From Streptococcus suis YS161 (GTDB lineage: Bacteria > Bacillota > Bacilli > Lactobacillales > Streptococcaceae): 38,254 nt of DNA. Both the position numbers and the translations under genes were made by a program. The DNA is taken from assembly GCF_002760245.1 (NCBI RefSeq), contig NZ_ASCA01000040.1, forward strand, positions 1 through 38,254, given 5' to 3'. How positions within the stretch are numbered: position 1 is the first letter of the stretch; the number at the start of each line of letters is the position of its first letter. A model generated the notes under the pieces. It saw only the letters and a program-made list of their open reading frames with translations, was not told where the DNA came from and searched no databases. Of the stretch, positions 18,582 to 25,930 are shown piece after piece.

Positions 18582-21247
18582 ACCTCTCCTCCTAGTTTCT
18601 TTCTTACTACCATAGGTAAAATACCTCCGTGGCGATAATAACGAATATCCGCTTCTGCATCAAACCGCACCAGAGCTTGAAACTCCTTTTTAACATCGTC
18701 TGTTTGCGCATGGACTGTTACAATTTGACCAACACCAACATCTTCTGGCAAATCAATTGTATAGCTTTCATGTCCAGTCAAGCCAAGACTTTCTGCCGAC
18801 TGACCTTCTAAAAATTGTAAAGGAAGAACACCCATCATCACTAAGTTTGAACGGTGAATCCGCTCAAATGACTCAGCAAGAACAGCCTTCACACCAAGTA
18901 AACTTGAACCTTTGGCTGCCCAATCACGGCTTGACCCCATCCCATAGTCTTTACCAGCAATAACAATACTACCGACACCAGCTTCCTTATATCTCATGGC
19001 TGCATCATAGATTGGAAGAATCTCGTCGCCAACTCTTGTCCAACCACCAATTTTTCCATCTGCCAGCTCATTCTTTATACGAATATTTGCAAAAGTCCCA
19101 CGCATCATGACTTCATGATTTCCACGACGACTTCCATAAGAATTAAAATCCTTATAAACAATGCCATTCTCTTCGAGATAACGAGCGGCTGGACTCAATC
19201 GTGCAATATTCCCTGCCGGGGAAATATGATCTGTCGTTACGGTATCGCCAAATTTAGCCAAAACAGATAAATTTTCCAGTGGTTTTATGGATAAATCTGC
19301 CTGCATGTTGTCAAAATAGGGCGGATTTTGAATATAGGTAGAAGAGGAATTCCAATTGTAATTCTTATCCGTTTTTGTTTCAATCGCATTCCAAGCCTGA
19401 CTATCTGTAAATACCTGTTGGTATTCTTCCTTATAAAGGTCACGAGTCACATAACGCTCAATGTAGTCATCTACCTCCTCACGACTTGGCATAATGTCCG
19501 CAAGGTAGACAGCTTGTTGCTTCTCATCATACCCCAGCGGATCCCTTGTTAAATCTACATTCATATTTCCCGCAATAGCATAGGCAACAACAAGCGGAGG
19601 GCTCGCTAAGAAATTAGCTTTTACCAATGGATTAATCCGTCCTTCAAAGTTACGATTTCCAGATAATACCGCAGAAACCAATAAATCTTCTTCCTTAATT
19701 GCCTCCGCTACTTCAGGACGCAAATCACCTGAGTTACCGATACAAGTTGTACAACCATAACCAACCAAATTGAACCCTAAAGCATCTAGATAGGTCTGCA
19801 AACCTGATTTTTTCAAATAGCCAGTCACTACTTTTGAGCCTGGTGCCAATGACGTCTTGACCGTCTTAGAAACTGCCAAACCTTTTTCTACCGCATTTTT
19901 TGCTAGTAATCCTGCCGCCAAAAGGACATACGGATTGGAGGTATTTGTACACGAGGTAATCGCCGCAATAGCAACATGACCTGTTTGAATTTGCTCATCT
20001 CCTTCAACATACTTAACCGTGGCTGTTTTATCTAACTCTGCTTCCTCCAAACCAAATCCACGCACACCTACTTCACGTATTAAACTAGCCTGAAACTCTG
20101 CTTTTGCATCTGTTAATTCTATCAAATCCTGTGGTCTTTTAGGACCAGAAATAGATGGGACTACTGTCGATAAATCCAATTCTAAAACCTTGCTATAAGA
20201 CGGAAAACGTTCAGCATCATAGAATAAATAATTAGCCTTAGCATAGGCTTCTGTCAACTCTACGTGTTCCTCCGAACGGTTGGTCAATCTCATATAATGT
20301 AAAGTTTCTCCATCAATCGGGAAATAGCCACAAGTCGCACCGTATTCTGGAGCCATATTGGAAACAGTTGCTCGATCCGCTAAGGTAAGAGAAGATAAAC
20401 CTGGTCCAAAGAATTCGACAAACTTCCCAACTACATTTTCCTGACGTAGAAGTTGAGTGACCTTAAGCGCCAAATCCGTTGCAGTGGCAACCTTAGGCAA
20501 TTGCCCAGCTAGGCGAACACCAATCACCTCAGGAACGGGAAAATAAGATGCTTCACCCAACATTGCAGCTTCCGCCTCAATACCACCTACACCCCAACCA
20601 AGTACACCAATACCGTTAATCATGGTCGTATGACTGTCTGTACCAAACATAGAATCTGGATAAAGCAAACCATCGTTGTTGATAATAACATCGCTTAGAA
20701 ATTCAATGTTTACCTGATGGATAATTCCTGTTGCTGGAGGCACAGCGCGATAATTTTCAAAGGAATTCTCTGCCCATTTCAGAAATTCATAGCGCTCATT
20801 ATTTCTTTCGAACTCTAAGGCAATATTTTTCTCCATAGCATCTTCAGTCCCAAAAAAATCAACTTGAACAGAGTGGTCGATGACTAAATCCACTGGAATT
20901 TCCGGGTTAATCAATTCAGGGTTTCCACCTGCTTTCACCACCGCATCACGCATGGAGGCTAAATCTACCACAACAGGAACACCTGTAAAATCTTGCAAAA
21001 TAACACGACTAGGTTTAAAAGGGATTTCTCCTTTAGGAGATGCAGCCTGATAATGAAGCAACTCCATTATGTGATTTTTTGTAACATCCACACCATCTTC
21101 TTTTCTTAAAAGACTCTCTAATAAAATACGAATAGTATAGGGAAGTGATTGAATATCCACTTTTTCTTCCATTGAAATCGAATCCAATGCATAATATGAA
21201 TATTCTTTCCCTTTATGAAACAAGCGTTTTCTATGTGATTTTTCCAT
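18578..21247 (-). CDS. acnA: Aconitate hydratase
   Basis: 4Fe-4S enzyme isomerising citrate to isocitrate. 889 residues, the length of AcnA/CitB-type aconitases. Cluster ligands: the cysteine in [12 protein letters not shown] and two in [13 protein letters not shown]-terminal swivel domain with [12 protein letters not shown] and [21 protein letters not shown]. Start ATG 21247 has a GAGG ribosome site. First gene of the operon, under a promoter and GlnR-type box about 30-95 bp upstream. CitB-type aconitases can also bind RNA when iron is low in other Firmicutes; nothing here proves it. Confidence 0.95.
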   Translation of the reverse strand: MEKSHRKRLFHKGKEYSYYALDSISMEEKVDIQSLPYTIRILLESLLRKEDGVDVTKNHIMELLHYQAASPKGEIPFKPSRVILQDFTGVPVVVDLASMRDAVVKAGGNPELINPEIPVDLVIDHSVQVDFFGTEDAMEKNIALEFERNNERYEFLKWAENSFENYRAVPPATGIIHQVNIEFLSDVIINNDGLLYPDSMFGTDSHTTMINGIGVLGWGVGGIEAEAAMLGEASYFPVPEVIGVRLAGQLPKVATATDLALKVTQLLRQENVVGKFVEFFGPGLSSLTLADRATVSNMAPEYGATCGYFPIDGETLHYMRLTNRSEEHVELTEAYAKANYLFYDAERFPSYSKVLELDLSTVVPSISGPKRPQDLIELTDAKAEFQASLIREVGVRGFGLEEAELDKTATVKYVEGDEQIQTGHVAIAAITSCTNTSNPYVLLAAGLLAKNAVEKGLAVSKTVKTSLAPGSKVVTGYLKKSGLQTYLDALGFNLVGYGCTTCIGNSGDLRPEVAEAIKEEDLLVSAVLSGNRNFEGRINPLVKANFLASPPLVVAYAIAGNMNVDLTRDPLGYDEKQQAVYLADIMPSREEVDDYIERYVTRDLYKEEYQQVFTDSQAWNAIETKTDKNYNWNSSSTYIQNPPYFDNMQADLSIKPLENLSVLAKFGDTVTTDHISPAGNIARLSPAARYLEENGIVYKDFNSYGSRRGNHEVMMRGTFANIRIKNELADGKIGGWTRVGDEILPIYDAAMRYKEAGVGSIVIAGKDYGMGSSRDWAAKGSSLLGVKAVLAESFERIHRSNLVMMGVLPLQFLEGQSAESLGLTGHESYTIDLPEDVGVGQIVTVHAQTDDVKKEFQALVRFDAEADIRYYRHGGILPMVVRKKLGGEV

Positions 21248-21277
21248 ATTTTATAACCTCTTTCGACATTATTGAAT

Positions 21278-21307
21278 AGTATAGCACAAAAGGTAATATA
21301 TATTCAA
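21278..21307 (-). promoter_or_regulatory. acnA-citZ-icd promoter
   Basis: Minus strand: -35 TTGAAT (21302-21307), 18-bp spacer, -10 TATACT (21278-21283). Confidence 0.5.
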
Positions 21308-21325
21308 TACATGTATCACTATAAA

Positions 21326-21342
21326 TGTTATATTTTGTAACA
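21326..21342. promoter_or_regulatory. GlnR-type box upstream of acnA
   Basis: TGTTA-N7-TAACA fits the GlnR/TnrA consensus TGTNA-N7-TNACA exactly, and the palindrome extends to 7-bp arms (AATGTTA/TAACATT). It lies just upstream of the predicted acnA -35. Confidence 0.7.
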
Positions 21343-21441
21343 TTGTATATTTCCTTCAAAATATTATAACATTTGTAAAAAAAAGCTGATTTATACTTTA
21401 CCGAGAGATTGTTAGGGTTATCAAACTAAATAGAAACAGCT

Positions 21442-21456
21442 ATGTAAACGCTATTT
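21442..21456. promoter_or_regulatory. Candidate catabolite-responsive element (cre)
   Basis: ATGTAAACGCTATTT matches the cre consensus WTGNAANCGNWNNCW except the penultimate C. It is remote from both start codons, so its target is uncertain. Confidence 0.35.
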
Positions 21457-21481
21457 TTCGACTTGGCAGCATTGGACAGAT

Positions 21482-21497
21482 GCACAATATATGGTGT
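21482..21497. promoter_or_regulatory. NrdR-type box 1
   Basis: GCACAATATATGGTGT fits the NrdR consensus ACACWATATATWGTGT at 14 of 16 positions. Paired with a second box 32 bp (about three helical turns) away, upstream of nrdH. Confidence 0.7.
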
Positions 21498-21513
21498 CTT
21501 ATAAAAATATTGT

Positions 21514-21529
21514 GCACTATATTTTGTGA
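21514..21529. promoter_or_regulatory. NrdR-type box 2
   Basis: GCACTATATTTTGTGA is a second NrdR-like 16-mer in the same orientation, with a 16-bp gap from box 1, the spacing usual for cooperative NrdR repression of ribonucleotide reductase genes. Confidence 0.7.
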
Positions 21530-21548
21530 TTTTAAATAAACTTCCTTC

Positions 21549-21577
21549 TTGACTTTGACCCCAAAATCTAGTATCCT
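21549..21577 (+). promoter_or_regulatory. nrdHE promoter
   Basis: TTGACT (21549-21554), 17-bp spacer, TATCCT (21572-21577). The NrdR-type boxes are immediately upstream rather than overlapping, so another promoter among them cannot be excluded. Confidence 0.55.
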
Positions 21578-21612
21578 AGATTGGTGAATTTAATCAATAA
21601 AGGAGAAATAGA

Positions 21613-21831
21613 ATGGTTACTATTTATTCGAAAAACGATTGTGTACAATGCAAGATGAGCAAGAAATTTCTTGACCAACACAATGTAGCCTATACTGAAA
21701 TCAACTTAGACGAACAACCAGAATACATCGAACATGTGAAAAGCCTTGGTTTCTCAGCCGCACCTGTTATCGAAACTGCAAATGATGTTTTCTCAGGTTT
21801 TCAACCAGGAAAACTAAAAGCCTTGGTTTAA
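21613..21831 (+). CDS. nrdH: NrdH glutaredoxin-like redoxin
   Basis: 72-residue thioredoxin-fold electron donor that reduces class Ib ribonucleotide reductase. Redox pair C10-V-Q-C13; the C-terminal GFQPGKL is typical of NrdH. The start follows AAAGGAG. It is 32 bp upstream of nrdE and co-transcribed with it. Confidence 0.95.
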   Translation: MVTIYSKNDCVQCKMSKKFLDQHNVAYTEINLDEQPEYIEHVKSLGFSAAPVIETANDVFSGFQPGKLKALV

Positions 21832-21863
21832 CTCCCTACTGTTTATAGAAAGAGATTGCGACT

Positions 21864-24023
21864 ATGAGTTTAAAAGAGCTAGGCGATGTGTCCTACTTCC
21901 GTTTGAATAACGAAATCAACCGTCCTGTCAACGGACAAATCCCTCTCCACAAGGACAAAGAGGCTGTCAAAGCTTTCTTCAAGGAAAATGTCCTTCCAAA
22001 TACCAAGCAATTCGATAGTATTTTAGATAAGATTGCCTATTTAGTAGAAGAAAACTATCTTGAAAAAGAATTTTTGGACCAGTATAGCCCAGAATTTATC
22101 ATCAAAATTGATCAATTCTTGAAAGACCAAAACTTCCGTTTTAAGTCTTTCATGGCTGCCTACAAGTTTTACAATCAGTATGCCCTTAAAACCAACGACG
22201 GTGCCTACTACTTGGAAAGCATGGAAGACCGTGTTCTCTTCAACGCCTTGTATTTTGCTGAGGGCGACGAAGAATTGGCACTAAACCTGGCCAACGAAAT
22301 GATTCATTTGCGTTACCAGCCGGCAACACCGTCTTTCCTCAACGCAGGCCGTGCCCGTCGTGGTGAGTTGGTATCGTGTTTCCTCATTCAAGTCACTGAC
22401 GATATGAACTCGATTGGACGTTCTATCAACTCTGCTCTGCAATTGTCCCGTATCGGTGGTGGTGTTGGTATTTCCCTTAGCAACTTGCGTGAGGCAGGTG
22501 CTCCAATCAAGGGCTATGAGGGGGCGGCTTCTGGGGTTGTTCCTGTTATGAAACTCTTCGAAGACAGCTTCTCCTATTCTAACCAGCTTGGGCAACGACA
22601 AGGGGCTGGTGTCGTTTATCTTGATGTTTTCCACCCAGATATTATTTCCTTCCTTTCGACTAAGAAAGAAAATGCCGATGAGAAGGTTCGCGTGAAGACC
22701 TTGTCACTCGGAATCACTGTTCCTGATAAATTCTACGAATTGGCACGTAAAAACGAAGATATGTACCTCTTCAGCCCATACTCAGTTGAGTTGGAATACG
22801 GTGTCCCTTATAGCTACCTTGACATAACAGAAAAATACGATGAATTGGTTGCAAACCCACGCATTCGTAAGACCAAAATCAAGGCACGTGACCTAGAAAC
22901 TGAAATTTCTAAACTTCAACAGGAATCTGGCTATCCATACGTTATCAACATCGATACAGCTAACCGTAGCAACCCTGTTGACGGCAAGATTATCATGTCA
23001 AACCTCTGTTCAGAAATTCTACAAGTCCAAACGCCAAGCGTTATCAACGACTCTCAGGAATACTTGACTATGGGAACAGACGTGTCATGTAACCTTGGCT
23101 CAACCAACATTGTCAACCTCATGAAATCGCCTGATTTTGGACGTTCTGTTCGTACCATGACTCGTGCTTTGACCTACGTGACTGACCATTCGCACATTTC
23201 TGCGGTACCGTCTATCGAAGCTGGTAACGAGCAAGCTCATTCTATCGGTCTTGGTGCCATGGGACTTCACTCTTATCTAGCCCAAAACTTGATCGATTAC
23301 GGTTCAAAAACAGCCGTAGAATTTACTAACATCTACTTTATGCTCCTCAACTACTGGACCTTGGTAGAATCAAACAATATTGCCCGTGAACGCAAGGCAA
23401 CTTTCCATAATTTTGACAAATCAAAATACGCAGACGGCACTTATTTCGATAAATACGTGACTGGTGACTACCAACCACAATCTGACCGCGTCAAAGAACT
23501 TTTTGAAGGCATTTTCATTCCAAGCGGACAAGATTGGGCGGAGCTTCGTGAAAAAGTAATGGCAGATGGTCTCTATCATCAAAACCGTCTAGCTGTTGCA
23601 CCGAATGGATCTATCAGCTATATCAACGATGTTTCTGCTTCTATTCACCCGATTACCCAGCGGATTGAAGAACGCCAAGAGAAGAAAATCGGTAAAATCT
23701 ACTATCCAGCAGCTGGTTTGGCAACTGAAACCATTCCATTCTACAAGTCTGCCTACGATATGGATATGCGCAAGGTTATCGATGTCTATGCTGCCGCAAC
23801 AGAACACGTGGACCAAGGTTTGTCCCTCACCCTCTTCCTCCGCAGCGAGCTTCCAAAAGAACTCTACGAATGGAAAACAGAGAACAAACAAACCACCCGT
23901 GACCTCTCTATCCTCCGTAACTACGCCTTCAACAAAGGTATCAAGTCTATCTACTACATCCGTACTTTTACCGATGACGGCGAAGAAGTCGGCGCAAACC
24001 AATGTGAGAGTTGTGTGATTTAA
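21864..24023 (+). CDS. nrdE: Class Ib ribonucleotide reductase, catalytic alpha subunit
   Basis: Reduces ribonucleoside diphosphates to deoxyribonucleotides in aerobic growth. 719 residues with a short N-terminus, as expected for class Ib lacking the full ATP cone. Features: PATPSFLNAG and the active cysteine in ELVSCFLIQV (about 170), the radical-path motif region NLCSEIL, VSCNLGSTNIVNL, and the C-terminal shuttle pair C714-E-S-C717. Follows nrdH by 32 bp. The partner nrdF is not directly adjacent but 834 bp downstream beyond repeats. nrdI is not in this window. Confidence 0.96.
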   Translation: MSLKELGDVSYFRLNNEINRPVNGQIPLHKDKEAVKAFFKENVLPNTKQFDSILDKIAYLVEENYLEKEFLDQYSPEFIIKIDQFLKDQNFRFKSFMAAYKFYNQYALKTNDGAYYLESMEDRVLFNALYFAEGDEELALNLANEMIHLRYQPATPSFLNAGRARRGELVSCFLIQVTDDMNSIGRSINSALQLSRIGGGVGISLSNLREAGAPIKGYEGAASGVVPVMKLFEDSFSYSNQLGQRQGAGVVYLDVFHPDIISFLSTKKENADEKVRVKTLSLGITVPDKFYELARKNEDMYLFSPYSVELEYGVPYSYLDITEKYDELVANPRIRKTKIKARDLETEISKLQQESGYPYVINIDTANRSNPVDGKIIMSNLCSEILQVQTPSVINDSQEYLTMGTDVSCNLGSTNIVNLMKSPDFGRSVRTMTRALTYVTDHSHISAVPSIEAGNEQAHSIGLGAMGLHSYLAQNLIDYGSKTAVEFTNIYFMLLNYWTLVESNNIARERKATFHNFDKSKYADGTYFDKYVTGDYQPQSDRVKELFEGIFIPSGQDWAELREKVMADGLYHQNRLAVAPNGSISYINDVSASIHPITQRIEERQEKKIGKIYYPAAGLATETIPFYKSAYDMDMRKVIDVYAAATEHVDQGLSLTLFLRSELPKELYEWKTENKQTTRDLSILRNYAFNKGIKSIYYIRTFTDDGEEVGANQCESCVI

Positions 24024-24050
24024 GACACTAACATTCATTGATACTAAAGT

Positions 24051-24226
24051 ATCTAATGAATGAACGGTACTGACTATTTGGTCAGTACCTAAGTGGCTTA
24101 CTACCTCGAAAAGTCGTTAAGTTCGAACGACTTTTCTCAGGTCGTAACTTTCACAAGTTTAGCTGTTGGCAAGCCAACTAGCTAATCTACGCCAACCGCT
24201 ATGAGCGGATTGGCTAGCTACCTTAC
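24051..24226 (+). repeat. Direct repeat copy 1 in the nrdE-nrdF spacer
   Basis: This 176-bp tract is repeated at 24553-24728 with four differences. Hairpins: GGTACTGAC/GTCAGTACC (24066-24089), AAAAGTCGTT/AACGACTTTT (24109-24135), GTTGGC/GCCAAC inside TAGCT/AGCTA (24160-24184), GCCAACCGCT/AGCGGATTGGC (24191-24214). Confidence 0.85.
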
Positions 24227-24271
24227 TAACTTCGAAACTGAAGAAATATCGTCTTCAGTTTCTACGTGTCG
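24160..24271 (+). repeat. Second repeat type, copy 1
   Basis: 112 bp repeated at 24421-24532 with four differences, two of which form a compensating base-pair change. It ends in a perfect 11-bp hairpin, GAAACTGAAGA/TCTTCAGTTTC (24234-24262). Confidence 0.85.
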
Positions 24272-24286
24272 TAAGATGTGAGGGCG

Positions 24287-24313
24287 TTTCAACAGTCTGG
24301 GGGACTGTTGAAA
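24287..24313 (+). repeat. AACAGTC hairpin module
   Basis: Perfect 11-bp stem TTTCAACAGTC/GACTGTTGAAA with loop TGGGG, followed by GTTGGAAATGAG. Similar hairpin-plus-tail modules occur at 6277-6333 and 12156-12210. Confidence 0.6.
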
Positions 24314-24420
24314 GTTGGAAATGAGAAAATAGGAAATACCGCAGAGATGTCTTGCATCTCAAAGGGACTTGTCTTTTTTGCTAAGTCCTTAGCCCGAACT
24401 CGATTTCGACGTAGCAAGAT

Positions 24421-24532
24421 TAGCTATTGGCAAACCAACTAGCTAATCTACGCTAACCGCTATGAGCGGATTAGCTAGCTACCTTACTAACTTCGAAACT
24501 GAAGAAATATCGTCTTCAGTTTCTACGTGTCG
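24421..24532 (+). repeat. Second repeat type, copy 2
   Basis: Copy of 24160-24271. The hairpin GCCAA...TTGGC of copy 1 reads GCTAA...TTAGC here, so both partners of one base pair changed and pairing is kept. Confidence 0.85.
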
Positions 24533-24552
24533 CAATACACTAATACCAAAGC

Positions 24553-24728
24553 ATCTAATGAATGAACGGTACTGACTATTTGGTCAGTACCTAAGTGGCT
24601 TACTACCTCGAAAAGTCGTTAAGTTCGAACGACTTTTCTCAGGTCGTAACTTTCACAAGTCTAGCTGTTGGCAAGCCAACTAGCTAAGCTACGCCAACCG
24701 CTATATGCGGATTGGCTAGCTACCTTAC
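24553..24728 (+). repeat. Direct repeat copy 2 in the nrdE-nrdF spacer
   Basis: 176 bp, offset 502 bp from copy 1, four mismatches. Same ordered hairpins. Confidence 0.85.
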
Positions 24729-24772
24729 GACACTGTCGTTCACGATGTGAAGCAACTAATAAGCGATTGATT

Positions 24773-24797
24773 AAAATCCCTTTTAGGGGATTTTTTT
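24773..24797 (+). terminator. Intrinsic terminator just before the nrdF promoter
   Basis: AAATCCC/GGGATTT stem, 6-base loop and seven T. Its T-run runs into the nrdF -35, so read-through from nrdHE would be stopped here and nrdF restarted. Confidence 0.75.
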
Positions 24798-24825
24798 ACA
24801 GGCTACTATCTATTTGTGATATAAT
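24796..24825 (+). promoter_or_regulatory. nrdF promoter
   Basis: TTACAG (24796-24801), 18-bp spacer, perfect TATAAT (24820-24825). No NrdR-type box was seen around it. Confidence 0.65.
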
Positions 24826-24857
24826 ATTTGAAGTATAAGAAAAAGAAAGAGAATATG

Positions 24858-25817
24858 ATGGAAACCTACTACAAAGCCATAAACTGGAACGCCATTGAGG
24901 ATGTTATCGACAAGTCTACTTGGGAAAAGTTGACTGAGCAATTCTGGCTCGATACACGTATCCCATTATCAAACGACTTGGACGACTGGCGTAAACTTAC
25001 TGCTGAAGAAAAAGACCTGGTTGGTAAGGTCTTTGGCGGATTGACCCTCTTGGATACCCTTCAATCTGAAACAGGTGTCCAAGCTCTTCGCAATGATATT
25101 CGTACACCGCACGAAGAAGCTGTTTACAACAACATTCAATTCATGGAGTCAGTCCATGCCAAGTCTTACTCTTCTATCTTCTCAACCTTGAATACCAAGT
25201 CTGAGATTGAAGACATCTTTGAATGGACCAACAGCAACGAATACTTGCAACGCAAGGCAAAGATTATCAACGAAATCTACGAAACAGGTACACCACTTGA
25301 GAAGAAAGTAGCCAGCGTTTTCCTGGAAACTTTCCTCTTCTACTCTGGTTTCTTCACCCCACTCTACTATCTTGGTAACAACAAACTAGCCAACGTTGCA
25401 GAAATCATCAAACTGATTATCCGTGACGAGTCTGTGCACGGTACCTACATTGGTTACAAGTTCCAACTTGGTTTCAATGAATTGTCCGAGGAAGAACAAG
25501 ATAAACTCCGCGACTGGATGTACGACCTTCTCTACCAACTTTACGAAAATGAAGAAGGTTACACACGCTCCCTCTATGACGCAGTCGGCTGGACTGAGGA
25601 AGTCTTGACCTTCCTTCGTTACAATGCCAACAAGGCTCTCATGAACTTGGGACAGGATCCACTCTTCCCAGATTCAGCAGATGATGTCAACCCAATCATC
25701 ATGAACGGTATCTCAACCGGTACATCTAACCACGACTTCTTCTCCCAAGTCGGTAACGGATACCTACTCGGTGAAGTGGAAGCTATGCAGGATGATGATT
25801 ATCTGTTTGGACTATAA
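24858..25817 (+). CDS. nrdF: Class Ib ribonucleotide reductase, radical-generating beta subunit
   Basis: Holds the dimetal centre and tyrosyl radical used by NrdE. 319 residues. Metal ligands are recognisable as D66 (LLDTLQSE), E97 and H100 (FMESVHAKSY), E in LETFLF, and E/H in RDESVHGTY. The radical tyrosine is Y104. The C-terminus ends in DDDYLFGL, the NrdE-docking tail. Two adjacent ATGs (24855, 24858) follow an AAAGAG; I take the second, matching the family start METYYKAINW. Expressed from its own promoter. Confidence 0.94.
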   Translation: METYYKAINWNAIEDVIDKSTWEKLTEQFWLDTRIPLSNDLDDWRKLTAEEKDLVGKVFGGLTLLDTLQSETGVQALRNDIRTPHEEAVYNNIQFMESVHAKSYSSIFSTLNTKSEIEDIFEWTNSNEYLQRKAKIINEIYETGTPLEKKVASVFLETFLFYSGFFTPLYYLGNNKLANVAEIIKLIIRDESVHGTYIGYKFQLGFNELSEEEQDKLRDWMYDLLYQLYENEEGYTRSLYDAVGWTEEVLTFLRYNANKALMNLGQDPLFPDSADDVNPIIMNGISTGTSNHDFFSQVGNGYLLGEVEAMQDDDYLFGL

Positions 25818-25870
25818 AGATTATCCTTGTTTATCTTGTCCACTTCTAACCAACAGACGTAACAAAACAA

Positions 25871-25906
25871 GGCCTAATTCCTTATTAGAGAGGAACTAGG
25901 CCTTTT
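25871..25906. terminator. Bidirectional terminator between nrdF and the mannosidase gene
   Basis: 12-bp stem with one mismatch (GGCCTAATTCCT with AGGAACTAGGCC), 8-base loop, CTTTT on the plus side and A-rich on the other. Serves two convergent transcripts. Confidence 0.8.
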
Positions 25907-25930
25907 AATGTTGTCTGAATTTCAATGATG

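Larger units (their letters stand above)
21248..21612. other. Divergent control region between acnA and nrdH
   Basis: 365 bp without a gene. Reading from acnA: acnA promoter (21278-21307), GlnR-type box (21326-21342), candidate cre (21442-21456), two NrdR-type boxes (21482-21497 and 21514-21529) and the nrdH promoter (21549-21577). The spacing suggests nitrogen, carbon and deoxynucleotide signals meet here. Confidence 0.7.
24024..24857. other. Repeat-filled spacer between nrdE and nrdF
   Basis: 834 bp without a supported gene. It contains three related repeat tracts, at least a dozen hairpins, an intrinsic terminator and the nrdF promoter. In most streptococci I know of, nrdE and nrdF are close together, so this looks like a later insertion or expansion. 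Confidence 0.8.

Noticed and set aside
23596..24018. 140-codon plus-strand frame overlapping nrdE
   Set aside because: Out-of-frame shadow of nrdE with no start signal.
23589..24038. 149-codon open frame on the minus strand within nrdE
   Set aside because: It lies wholly opposite the strongly conserved nrdE coding sequence, has no ribosome site and encodes no recognisable domain.
24051..24728. CRISPR-like array in the nrdE-nrdF spacer
   Set aside because: Repeats are long, interleaved and themselves hairpins; there are no uniform spacers and no cas genes.
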